A DNA stretch of 64,000 bases from Symsagittifera roscoffensis (lineage: Eukaryota; Xenacoelomorpha; Acoela; Convolutidae). Every line of letters begins with the position of its first letter. The first letter of the stretch is position 1. The DNA lies in assembly GCF_963678635.1 (NCBI RefSeq), contig NC_087062.1, positions 94,711,845-94,775,844 on the forward strand. The letters are read 5' to 3'. Below the pieces are notes generated by a model. It was not told the origin of the DNA and ran no database searches. It saw nothing but the letters and a program-made list of their open reading frames with translations. A program made the translations under genes and the position numbers. Of this stretch, positions 1 to 12,700 are shown piece by piece.

Positions 1-2050
1 ACCCCCCCCAAATCGGAACTAAGAAAGCTTATGTTATGAAATTCAGAGGAGCGATACTAGAGATGATTTGACCCGGGCATACAAAAAAACGGGACCCCTC
101 AGACCCTTGGGGGGCAAGTGATAACGGTCCCCGAAAGTGTAAATGGCCCTATCAGAACTCGGTAACTAGCGGTTGGAATAGACTCAAATTCTAGTATGTT
201 GTAGGCCTAGTTAAGGGGAGCTTAAGTTTGGGAAACCAGACCCCCACTTCCGGTTTTATGCCCAAAGTAAACAAACCCACCCTTAACTTCCGGAAGTCGG
301 TTCTCGGCCGCCGATGAACGCAGGGAGCTGAAACTTGGAGGGATAATAGGTAGTGGCAAGATACATCTTGTATTATAATTTAAACCAATTCCGGCGGTTG
401 GACCAGAAGCTATTAGCACTTGGAAAAACACTCCCATAGACCGGAAATAGGCAATTCACGCAAAATGATGGACGGTGGCTTAATGATTTTATTGCGACAA
501 TGGACATAAGATACGAACCCCGAAAAAATACAAAATCGTATTCCCCAAACCCAACCCCTGGAAATGAGAATGGGTCACCTTGCTAAAAATTGGGGGGTAA
601 ACTTATATGTTGGGAACTAGAGCAGAAGCTGATAGAGATATAGCTTTTACATTGCAACCTTGGAGTAGTGGATTTAGTTTAAAGTGAATTTAGCAAACAT
701 TGGTTTCAGTTTAGCTTGGCGAATGCGCTATTAACAGAATATCAATCAGGGTAAAAGAAAAGAAGTCTCAGAGGAAATTGATAGTAATGAGACCGCGGTA
801 TGAGAGTTAAGTTTCCTAAATAGTATGAATGGACGGGAAATCTACTTGGCTCTCCGGATGTGACTTTTTGGTTTAATTTGACCCGTAATAGACGAACTAC
901 GATCCCCTGATAGCTAGAAGTTCGGAATTGGAATAGAGTACAGATAGAAATTTTAGATGCCTGAAATTAGTTAGCTACCCATAAAAAGGGTCTCCCCCTA
1001 CCCCTGGGAGGTCATAACGTTAACGGGATAATTAAAATAAAGACCTTGGGAATAATGACTGAGTAAACATAGCATGGTTTGGAGGTTGAGTTGAACTCGA
1101 AAGCTGAAGTTCAGGAATTGGTTGATTAGAATCGTATGACATTTGTTTGCTCGGTCAAATTGTGACGGCTACCGCATACCGGGTATCTAATAAGTGTGAA
1201 AAGATTGATAAAATAAACCGAAGTTGGCACGTGGCAGAGTTGACAGGAGGAGGGATATAGTCTTAAAACATGTGTGGACGGGTGATTTAGGCGGATGTCA
1301 GGACTGATAGGGAATGGCGTGACTTAACTAAAACTAAGTGTAAATAAAGATACGGAATTGGAGGGTACCGGAGAGCCTTTAAGAGTCAGAACAGTGTTAG
1401 CTACCATTAAGAGTAGTTGGTTCTCGTCAGAGAAGAGAACAGTGTGAGCTACTAATAAGGGTAGTTGGTTCTCCTCAGAGAAGAGAACAGTGTTAGCTAC
1501 CATTAAGAGTAATTGGTTCTCGTCAGAAGAATTATTGCGAGCGAAGCGAATAGTTGGTTCTCCGTTAGTTAGAGAGAACAATTGTGAGACTTATAGAATT
1601 CAGACGGGTCCTGAGAGTGACTCGTGAAATTTTTAAAGTGAGTTCTCGACGCGAGATTTTTAGTGAAGCTTTGTGAAGCAAAGTTGAAGAGTTGTTTAGA
1701 ATTGTTTGTAAAGTGAATTGCAAGAGGCAGCTTTCCGGAACTTATCGCAGATTAAATTCATTGATACTTAATAGATTGTATTCAGGCCACTAAGCGGTCC
1801 TTATACTCGGCAATTTATAAATTTATTTCTGAATTCAATTACTATCCAGTTTCTTGCGATTCTTTCCGAGAAAGAGAACAGTCGACAGTCGAGAGCAATC
1901 GAGCAAAGGGGGCGCAACCCAGTGTAGTACATCGATCGACCACCAAATTCAACCTTTCAACCGAAGGGATTGTCGCCAAATACCGGATCACAGCTCACCC
2001 CTTGCTGGTTCTGGTATTTAGGGAAGGGACTTAGCGGACAATATAGAAGG
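1..2050. other. Unrecognised, less AT-rich block; possibly LTR-like
   Basis: This block differs in composition from the rest of the window: more G and C, and few of the long A or T runs seen elsewhere. No convincing reading frame runs through it. A TATA-like stretch near 1815 followed by a GC-richer leader (about 1880-2040) resembles the start region of an LTR retroelement. I see no second LTR, no clear primer-binding site and no gag or pol, so that is only a guess. It ends where the 2.08-6.4 kb repeat begins. Confidence 0.25.
1389..1545. repeat. 48-bp tandem repeat, about three copies
   Basis: The string GAACAGTG starts at 1389, 1437 and 1485, an exact 48-bp period, with a fourth partial unit after 1533. 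Units differ by a few substitutions. Since 48 is a multiple of three, a minus-strand frame (1324-1581) stays open and shows a 16-residue repeat. I do not consider that frame a proven gene. Confidence 0.75.
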
Positions 2051-2078
2051 GATATATTGGGTCTAAACAGTCAGGGAC

Positions 2079-5000
2079 AATTGAAAAATGTGAGCACAAA
2101 GGCAAAGAACAGCAATTAAAAGCGACGACCATGAGAAATAAACTCAAAAACAAAAATCATTTCTAGACTTTAACTTTATTCTTAAACTTTATTGTAAAGT
2201 GATTGGTAATATTCTTTAGCATGCATCAAAAAAATTTAATTCTTTTGCCTTGCATTGTCCTACTAAAAAATGTTCAAACCACTTGGCTGATCCCGAATAA
2301 TCAGCATACCAATTTTGCGGTTTTAGCTTAGCCGCCAACCAAGCAATAAAAGTCACTGCATCTTATTCATGGTTGCACCCTTACTCACGATTTTGCCAGA
2401 CCTATTGAGCTACAGTATAAACTAAGCTACGTTCACAAATAAGCTAAGTTATCAACTGAGCTACCGTAACTGCAGGAAAAGCAAACGCTGTTGCCCATAT
2501 CGCATGGTACCGGTTGTCAGCAGATAAAACAGCCCATTTAAGGACCAGCTTGTCTCATCGACAATCAGTCCGAAAATACACTATTTGACTAAAACGTCAA
2601 ACTCTCAGTACGCACAAAGAAACTAAACACATTTCATAAAAATTAGCTTTAACAACAACTTAAAACTAACTTTCGCAAATACTTCTTTAATTGATATTGA
2701 TGATCTTTCCACTGTTAAATTTTCATTACAACCAGCTGCTTTTTTCGGAAGAATCATTATTCGAACTTTTCATGGCTTAAGCTGCGTTTCCGTACGTTTT
2801 GAAACCTTTTTCGTTCTGTTTTACGTCACAATCGAAGGCAACCCTGCGAAGTTTTGAATACAATGCAATAGAACTCAATCATTACCTTGCCATTCAAACC
2901 ATCGTCATTGTTGCAATTGGTAGAGAAAAACACGCGCGGGTATCGATTATCACGTACCGTCCAGAAGACATTAGAAGATCAATTTAATATCATGTCAAAG
3001 TTTTTAGCCACAAATACGAAATTTTCTGGAGTGTCCAGCATGCAAACGTTCACGTTAATGATCTTGTGAGACTAGTACTCTACATGAGGAATGTGTTTAA
3101 AAATTGAAAAAAGTGAGCACAAAAGCAAAGAACAGCAATTAAAAGCGAAGACCATGAGAAATGATCTCAAAAACGAAATCATTTCTAGACTTTACCTTTT
3201 ACTCTTAAATTTTATTGTACCGGCATGGTACCGGTTGTCAGCAGATAAAATAGCCCATTTAAGGACCAGTTTGTCTCATCGAGTCAGTCCGAAAAAACAC
3301 TACTTGACTAAAACGTCAAACTTTCAGTACGCTCGAAAAAATAACCAAATTTCATAAATAATCGCTTTGATAACAACTTAAAACTAAATTTCGCAAATCC
3401 TTCTATAATTGATATTGATGATTTTTCGACTGTAAAATTCTCATTAAAGTCAGCTGCTTTTTCCCTCGGAAGAATCATTGGTCGAACTTTTCATGGTTTA
3501 AGCTGCGTTTCCGTACGTTTTGTTTTTCGTCACCTTCGAAGGCAAGGCTGCGACGTTTTGATCACAATGCAACATAATTCAAGCATTACCTTGCCATTCA
3601 AACCATCGGTGATTGCTTATATCGTTAGAGGCAATTACGCGAGGGTATCGTTTATCACGTACAGCCAGAAGACCATTTTAAGGTCATTTTAAAATCATTT
3701 CAAAGTTTTCAGCCACAAATACTAAAAACTTCGGAGTGTTCAGCGTGTGAACTTTCACGTTAGTGATTTGTGGGGCTAGTACTCTTTATGAATGCGCTGC
3801 ACAAAAATCGAAAAAAGTAAGCACGAAAGCAAAGAACAGCAATTGAAAGCGACAATGAGAAAAAACTCAAAAACAAAACGCATTGCTAGACATTACTATT
3901 ATTCGTCAACTTAATTTGTAAAAAACTTGGTATCAATCTTTAGCATTCATCATAAAATATTTTGCCTTCCATTTTCCAAATTAAAAAATGTTCAGAGCAC
4001 ATGGCTGATCCCGAATAATCAGCATATCGTTTTTGCGGTTTTAAGGTAGCCGCCAACCGAGAAGTGAAAGTCACTGCAGCTTATTCGTTATTTTACAAAA
4101 CTCATTGACCTACAGTAAAAACTGAGCTACGTTATCCAACAAGCTACGTTATCAACTCAGCTACCGTAACTGCGGGAAAAACAAACGCTTGGAAAAACAA
4201 CGCATGGTACCGACGTTCAACCGTTTAAATTGTCCAATTGATGACCAGCCTGTCTCAAGGACAGTCAACCCGTGAATACACCACTTCACTAAAATCGTCA
4301 ATTATTCAGTACGAACAAAAAATAAACAAATTTCATAAATGTCAGCTTTAATAACAACTTAAAGCTAACTTTCGCAAAGCTTTCTTTTAATTGAAATTGA
4401 TGATCTTTCTATTGTACATTTCTGATTACAAGCCGCAGCCTTTTTCCTTGGAAGATTCATTGCTCTACATTGTCATGGTTTAAGCTGCGTTTCAATACCT
4501 TTTGAAACCTTTTGCGTTTTGTTTCACGTCATCTAAGAAAGCAAGGCTGTGTGGTTTTCATCTCAATGGGACAAAACTCAATCATTACCATGCCATTCAA
4601 ACCATCGGTGATGGTGAACGGTACAGGTTTATTCGAGATATCAAAACTCATGATCTTCGGTGGAGTCGAAGAGGTCGAGGCGATTCTTGTCTATCATATT
4701 GTCACACAGATCATCCGTTGCAATTCTCTCAGTAAAATTTCAGTGTCCTTTTAACATAGTTGAAGCTTTCTATCACAATTTTCCTCAATTGATTATAGTG
4801 AAAGTCGTGTAGACTTAGCTTCAAAAACTCCACAATCCGTGCGCCGACCGCAGTAGGTTTGTTCCAATATGAGATTTGCTGCGAAAAGCCAATCAATTTT
4901 CATTGATGATGACAAATGACTTTAAAGTACCTTGTGAGGATAGCCGTTTAGCCTGGCAAACCAATTTAATTATTCTTTAACAAAAGAGTCTCCATTGTCT

Positions 5001-6420
5001 TGCTGAAACATGCACTAGATATCAACTTATAAAAAATCTTTTGCAAGAAAAAATAGGACATTTTTCGCATCTTTGTCTATAAACAGAGACTGCCAGTAAG
5101 AAGGTTGAAAACGAAATGCTCGGTGAACTTTTGTATTTATCAGGCCCTGGCCCATGTGAAACTTAGGGTTGTCACACTGGTCACTCTGGGTTTGACACAG
5201 AGATCTGGTTTTGTTAAACAAAGTTTCCACTAGTTTGAAAGAGTCTTTTTCCTCGGAAAAATCATTGTTCGAACTTTTCATGGTTTAAGCTGCGTTTCAG
5301 TACGTTTTGAAACCTTTTGCGTTTTGTTTTACGTCATCTTCGAAGGCAAGGCTTCGACGTTTTGATCACAATGCAACAGAACTCAAGCATTACCTTGCCA
5401 TTCAAACCATCGGTGATTGCTTATATCGTTAGAGACAATTACGCGAGGGTATCGTTTATCACGCACAGCCAGAAGACACTTGAAGGTCATTTTAAAATCA
5501 TGTCAAAGTTTTCAGCCACAAATACTAAAAATTTCGGAGTGTTCAGCGTGTGAACTTTCACGTTAGTGATTTGTGGGGCTAGTACTGTTTATGAATGCGC
5601 TGAACAAAAATCGAAAAATGTAAGCACGAAAGCAAAAAACAGCAATTGAAAGCGACAATGAGAAAAAACTCAAAAACAAAATGCATTGCTAGACATTACT
5701 ATTATTCGTCAACTTAGTTTGTAAAAAAAATTGGTATCAACCTTTAGCATTCATCATAAAATATTTTGCCTTCCATTTTCCAAATAAAAAAATGTTCAGA
5801 GCACATGGCTCATCCCGAATAATCAGCATATCGTTTTTGCGGTTTTAAGGTAGCCGCCAACCGAGAAGTGAAAGTCACTGCACCTTATTCGTTATTTTAC
5901 AAAACTCATTGAGCTACAGTAAAAACTGAGCTACGTTATCCAACAAGCTACGTTATCAACTCAGCTACCGTAACTGCGGGAAAAACAAACGCTTGGAAAA
6001 ACAACGCATGGTACCGACGTTCAACCGTTTAAAGTGTCCAATTGATGACCAGCCTGTCTCAGTGACAGTCAACCCGTGAATACACCACTTCACCAAAATT
6101 GTCAATTATTCAGTACGCACAAAAAATCAACAAATTTCATAAATGTCAGCTTTAATAACAACTTAAAGCTAACTTTCGCAACGCTTTCTTTTAATTGAAA
6201 TTGATGATCTTTCTATTGTAAATTTCTGATTACAAGCCGCAGCCTTTTTCCTTGGAAGATTCATTGCTCTACATTGTCATGGTTTAAGCTGCGTTTCACT
6301 ACCTTTTGAAACCTTTTGCGTTTTGTTTCACGTCATCTAAGAAAGCAAGGCTGTGTGGTTTTTACCTCAATGCAAATGAACTCAATCATTACCTTGCCAT
6401 TCAAGGTGCAGTGATGGCAA
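2079..6420. repeat. Tandem, higher-order repeat array
   Basis: One module recurs along this stretch. The anchor GGTTTAAGCTGCGTTTC, or a near match, is at about 2773, 3493, 4475, 5279 and 6281. A second anchor (GAGCACAAAGGCAAAGAACAG or near) is at about 2090, 3115, 3815 and 5615. The spacing alternates between roughly 710-800 and 980-1000 bp, and the block 3490-4620 closely matches 5276-6420, giving a higher-order period near 1.8 kb. Short open frames in the units shift phase between copies, so they look non-coding. From 6420 to 7080 I see nothing recognisable. Confidence 0.75.
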
Positions 6421-7129
6421 GGTAATCTGATTGATAACATCGCAGCGACAAAAGAGTAAAAACTGCTTTACCTGTCTCTGCGCTCCTTGTTGTGATTTTT
6501 CGTCGAATATTAGATTGAAGAATCATTTTTTGAAAAACCTAAGATTTCTTAACACATAAAGTAGCTTGTAAACGGATGCCATTACGTGTGTCTTTTTGTA
6601 AGTTTTTGTCGAGTATTATTGAAATTTTGCGATATGTCGAATAATTCAAATGATACCAAACTAATATCTGAATTGCACTTTTTTTCTTCCTGTGGCCTTT
6701 TGATAATATTTAACTGTTACTGTTTTTTTAATCTGTTTCAGTTCATCACTCTTGTTTTATTTATATTTGAGTTTTAACTAATACTTAAAAGTAAATTTGA
6801 AGCTCTTTTTGAGGCATTTGATTTATGTAATAATTTTTCTCTCGCTAGCTCACTGGTCGCTAGCTCGGAGGCGACAGTTGTGTCTTAAAACCTTCTACTA
6901 GTTACCGCCTCATGAGAACAACCATTTGGTAAGTGTACAGTTCCTTAAATTCGCGTTTCAATGTAACATCACTCTTTCATAGAAATCATTCCTGGCATCA
7001 TGTAAGTTTCCATTTAAATCATTCGCGGCATGACAAACGGTTCCATAGGAACTATAATCGGCACCATTTATGGTGAGATATCAACTATTAAACTTTTGCG
7101 AAAAAAAAACTAGTTTTAACGTCATTCGA

Positions 7130-9740
7130 AGATGTTTCGATGATAGAAAACATAGCAAACAGACAGTTGGAAAAATTCAATGAACGCAAGGAAACAGAAA
7201 GAAACTACTGAATCGTTTTTTAAAAAACTTCAATTTCGAACTTAAGGGGAAAATCTAATCCTCAAGTCTCTTTGAATTTCTAGTACAAGTTATGAGTGGC
7301 TCGGTTTGATAAAATTAACCCACTTTGAGAAATCTGGATCAATAGATAAACTTTCGTGACCTTTACACTTTATCTGTTCGATAGTGGAGTTTGCCTCCCT
7401 ATTAACTAAGGAAATAATCTGAACTTACCAGAGAATCAAATGTCACGCCACGAAAAATCTAATTAGAACGTGAAAAATTTCAATGCAATATCCTGAAAAA
7501 ATCATCACGACTTACATATGAGTCTTCACTGCGTTTGCTAACTCTTAAAATGTGCAGTCATGTCGGACCATGCATAGGAAAGGCATTTTTAAAATCAGTT
7601 TCATACATCGGCAATCTTCTATATAATCATATATGGTGCACATTTAGTATGGTTGCACATAGATGCATGGTTGCACATTTAGTTCAACCCGGGAGCCTTA
7701 AAAAGTCTGCACTTCGTTCATTGACACTCAATTAGTATTCATTTTCAACACCTGGATTATGATATGATAGCCCCTTAACTGCGTGATGCCCTTGACTTTC
7801 AGCCTTTTCATGGGAAGTTAGGAGACAACAAAGATCTGTACATAAATGATTTGAGTTATTCATTGCAAATGTTGGATTTGAATATGAAACTGCTCTAATT
7901 CTAGACTGGTTCTTCGAACACCCGCGATGACTCCACTGCAACAAATGAGGCGTGAATCAATACCAACACCACCGAAGCACCTGAAACACTACCAAACTTC
8001 TACCAGAACTTGAAAATTTTGATAGATTTTTTTTATTACTATTGATAATTTTAATGATACCAATTTATTGATTGGAACCCGCCTGGCTAGTCATTCTCCG
8101 GAACTAAATGAAAAAAATATATCTTATACAATACAAGAAATGCGAAACGTTTTGATTGATATTCATTGATTACTATTGGTAATCATCGTGATAACAATTT
8201 ATTGATTGGAAATCACTTGGCTAGTCATTTTACGGAATTTAATGAAAAATTAGAAAGAAAGTTAACACAATACGAGAAAACCAAAATAAAAACAGAAAAA
8301 TATTAGGTCTGGCAAAAAAACTTCATCGCCAAGCAAGCGCTAGATGAAGCTTCCGAAACAATTTTTCTTTAATAAAACTTTTCTTTAATAAAACTTCGTT
8401 TTCTTTGCCTAAACGATCACGGTTCCTTTAAAGAACGTTCGCTATTAGACACGATCGAAATTATATTCGATTAATTCGCTCGAATTTAGATAAAATTTAC
8501 CAAATTTGATAAAACTGGATCAAGGGGTAAAATTTAAATTTCGTTGGGTAATATGGTAGTTTAATTTTAACACAGGAAATAAGTGAAATTGAAAACAAAT
8601 CAAATCAAACCGCGAAAAATTAAAATTGAGCGTGAACAAACTTCAAGACTTCCGCCAAAAAAACACGAAAAAACCAAGACCTATTGAAGAGTACTCATTA
8701 CATTCATTAATCTTTAAAAGATTGAAACACAAACGAAAAAAAGTTCAACCTCCCTATTTTCATAGGACTGATACAATTACACAACAGGAACAAGAATACC
8801 CGGTTGCTGTGCAATTAGCACAGAATGTTCCTACTATACTCTTAAAAACCACGAAATTTTTTCATAAATTAGTGTTGTTTTTTGAGCGTCGTGTAAAAAA
8901 AGGATCCGACGAAAACCTAGAAACTAGACATATTCAACAGTCACAGTTAAATAGTCAAATCGGGCAACGGTTTCAGTCAGAAAACGACAATAAAAAACAA
9001 AAAAAATCAAAAAAAAAATCTAGATTTTTACCATTTTTTAAGAATTTTTTTTCGAAACTTTAAAAATTTTATCACGAAATGGCGCAGAAAAATCACTTCG
9101 AAAATTGACTTTTCTTTAAGCTAAAGTTTCATGGCCAATCCTTTTAAAATAAGCCTGCTCGCTTGCTCTTTTTTGCTCGAAATTAGAGTAAAAATTCAAA
9201 TCGTTCTTCTTGACAATGGTACAACTTTTTGAAAATTTCTTCATGTCGCTTGAATCAATAATGAAAGGGCTTTTTTATGTTATATCGTTCCACCCATTAC
9301 GACGATAATGATAAATGCTTTTGGTTGAATAACAAAATATGCCTGCTCGCTCGCTCGAAAATAGACGAAAAATCAAAATTTCAAACCGGTTTTTCACGAC
9401 ACTAAGATTTTTTTAAATTTTGAATGTCGTTCGAATCACCACTGAAAGGACTTTAATAAAAAAAATAAATCACACAACCCAGACCGATGATTGTTTGTGG
9501 CAGGGGCGGATCTGGGATTTTTTCGAGGGGCGGATTTTTCAAAAATTTCGTCGACCACTTTGATTTCCGAGCTCTCCGAAAGCACTAAAAAATGAATATC
9601 TCAAAATAGTACAAAGGGGGACCCTTTGGGTCGACAGGGTGTCAAATCCCTGAAAGGGGGCGTCCCCACCTAAATCCGCCCGATTTTTGGTACCTAATTT
9701 TGCGTGGAAAACAAAAGAAAAAACTAAAACACACCCGAAT
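7130..9740 (+). repeat. Dispersed repeat family A, two pieces
   Basis: Pieces at about 7130-7470 and 8440-9740 match sequences at 18.9-19.5, 30.5, 33.9-34.6, 37.1-38.3, 47.0, 48.1 and 48.9 kb, all in this orientation. Shared marks are ACAGACAGTTGGAAAA with ATGAACGCAAG, a TTGAGCGTGAACAAA block, a small hairpin CTGTGC..GCACAG near 8812, and a block ending GGTACCT..GCGTGGAAAAC. A 145-residue open frame at 8626-9063 lies wholly in the repeat and is broken in the other copies. The last exon of the RABAC1 gene (7901-7980) lies between the two pieces. Confidence 0.65.
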
Positions 9741-12700
9741 ACAAAGTTCCTTCCCATTTTCTATTGTCGGAACAAAAAACGACTGAAAAGGACTATTGCG
9801 AAAAGACATCTAATTCTATCAGATACATCACAGAATAATTTGTTTGACTAACCAATTAACCAGAAGAGTACTGATCCGGCAGATCCGAGGAAGAGGAGGG
9901 GGATGGTGATGCCACAGAGAACTCCATATTGCTGGCCCAGACTCAACTGACGCCCTGAACAAGCCGAAGCACACAATACCTCTCAAACCTCATATGCATT
10001 AATACTAATGTTTAGACATTCTAAATTACTCATTTATTAACTACTTAAATTTACCACAGGAAGCAAAATCAAAACTCTGTGAAAAAAAAGACGTCGATGA
10101 TCTCGATGAATGTTGAAAAAATTTTTCAAAAATTATTGAAAACTGAAAATCAGTAATATTTGAGCCCTTTGTTATTAATTCGCATCGATTAACAAATTAT
10201 CCAGTAAATCGAAAGCACAGAAACGGACGAATGTTTCTTTAGGAAATTGTGTATTCTTTGTTTGTTCTTTTTGTAGTCTTCTTTCACTAATTGAGGGGTC
10301 AAAGTTGGCAGCGAACTTCACAAATAGCATTTCTTGCAGCGAATTCTGCAGATGTTTACTAAGGTGTCTGCATATTAGGTTTTTTTTCTAAGACTCCACG
10401 TCGACATCTTGGACTGCTGAATAAGAAGAGTTCCACCGTTTCCATTTCTCCTGTGATATGATTGAAGCATATTGGTGAAAATTCTTAGCATCTCCAGTAT
10501 CTGAGCGGATACAAACAATTCATAATTATCGCCTCTCCTAACCTTGTCCATGGTGTATCTAGTTCGAGTTTTGATCCTGTTGGTCTTCCGTGGAGTTTCA
10601 TAATGTTCCAACCACATATCTTCCTTCTGAACATTAGTGGTAACATTCGTGGCGGCTCGGTTGATGCAGTTTTCCAGTTGGCTCGCGTGGTGCACCGATA
10701 GTAAACATGCCCATACTCCTGTTGCATTCAACGCTGCTGGCCTAACAGTCCGGAATGTCGATAGATTTCGCATTGTTGATCTGGTAGTTAAAGCGTAGCT
10801 GACAATCGAATATCACATCCCGTCTTTGGGTTAGGTCTTCCTGGTAATAAGTACTTGAACTTTAGTTCATTCAGCTTCAGCGCCTGAATGTCTTTCCCCG
10901 CTGTCTTCAAGGGGTCGAGCGAGATGCTGGTTGTTACATATTATCATTGCTTATCTCTATGTTGCTCCTCTCAACTTTGTATGTAACGGCGCCAAGAGCT
11001 GGTTGCATCTTTTCGTCTACCCGGTTCGGCATCTCGCCGCCCTGCATAAAAATAGGTTGTCCGCAAACTGATCAATGTGATCTCGAGATATGGACACCTG
11101 GGAGTAGCGACAGTGGGGTGCTCTGTGGAACGCCTTGTTTCAGAATTCTAGCTGACTGCAGCTCCTCTGTCCCTGAGGGAGGCTCCCAACTAGCGAAGAC
11201 ACCTCGAGAGCAGGCCCCATACTGCTAGGTATCGGAGGACGTAGTGTCTCCATATCCGATCGATAGCTGTCTTGAAGTCGGTTGCCTTTAGTCACTTCTT
11301 CCTTTTTTCATGCAACCAGTCCGTTGCATTTTACGAGACACTTACAATGACGTCGAGGGAGGTACACTTTCTTTGAAAGTTACAATCGCTTTCATGGTTG
11401 TCGATATGCTGGAGAGCAGCGATAGTGAGAATGCATTCTGTGACATGTTGCCGGCTTGACATTGTGTCCTTTCAACGGTGCTTTTTCTTTAGTTTACTCT
11501 TTTTTTCTCCTATTCATCACGCGGAGAGTCTGCCTGAACTTTCAGCTCAGGGTATTTGGACTCAACTTCAAGGCGTACTCTTTTTTTTATTAGTCTACAG
11601 CCCTATTTCCTCTCCTGTCTACTTTGGGCCTTACTTTTAGCCCCACCTTGAGGAGGCGGATGACACTGGGATCCCTCAAACCGTGACCGAAGTGAGATAC
11701 GAACCCGCAACCTTCGTGTTAAGGGCCGCGTGTCTTACTCACTCGGCTACCGCCGCTCGGAGGTTAACTCTCTCCAGGTCTTCCTGCTGGCCTCCTCAAT
11801 GACCGCACAAGTGATTCATAGTCTACTTATAGGCTAGAATCTTGTTTCTTTCTGCTTATTGAAATGAAAAGTCTTCTGCATGTTTCACTCACACTCTCGA
11901 ATGTCCCATACCACAATGGCTTTTTGAATCAGCCACTGCTTAAAGAGTTATTATTTCTTGCTGCTGTCATTACAGTTTGTCCAACTTAGTAGAATCCAAT
12001 GTTTGCTCACCTGCCACTTTGACTGATCCGTCGTGGGAGTTGCGCTTGGTGGCAAAGTACAGGTGGGTGAAACAGCCAAGGCCAATTCCGAGCAGCAAGT
12101 ACGGATTTGTTGCACTAAAACACACAACACTTCTATCAAATTCAGATCAAAATCAGGACACTGGCAATGCATTTGCGAACAATCTCTAATACCAAAAATG
12201 AAAAGTTCGAAAATTGAATGACCAAACATGCGAAATTGAAAAATAGTTGGATACAGACACTGACACATTACGTGTCTCATTTCGATTTCCTATCTAAATT
12301 TTCGATTTCTTCTCAATTACAAAAGCACAAGTGAAAGCATAACTGATGAAACCTCAATTAACACTCACACAGAATAGACGAATAGGAGGAATACAAGACA
12401 AAGGTAGTTGCCCTGGTACTTGAACACATTCACGTACACCCGGTGTCCAGCCTCGCCCGCAGTGGAGGGCTTGCTCATGCTCCTAACATTGGCGAACTCA
12501 CTCCATGGCTTCATACACTCTCTCACTTTGGAGTAGTAACTCACAGACAGGGCCTTCAAGTTCTGCAGTTGCGTCCTAAAATACACTCAGTGACTCAATT
12601 ATAGTTCAAATCAAAGCTCTTTTTTTATTTATAATCTGAACATGCTTAAAAATACATTTTTCTTATTGGACTTAAAGTACTCACGATTAGCGAAAACAAA

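Noticed and set aside
1389-1545. CRISPR-like array
   Set aside because: Units are contiguous 48-bp tandem copies with no spacers, and the DNA is animal.
2799-5553. Short frames repeated in the tandem units (such as KPFAFCFTSSKKARL)
   Set aside because: Similar because the units are copies, but frames shift and stops move between units.
8626-9063. 145-residue basic frame
   Set aside because: It lies within the family A repeat, and other copies (33.95 and 37.85 kb) are broken; A-rich DNA gives Lys-rich open frames by chance.
11694-11760. Functional tRNA gene (also at 20.9, 29.9, 42.0, 46.7 and 47.3 kb)
   Set aside because: Box A and box B are present but acceptor stems do not pair and anticodon arms are poor; these are SINE heads or pseudogenes.
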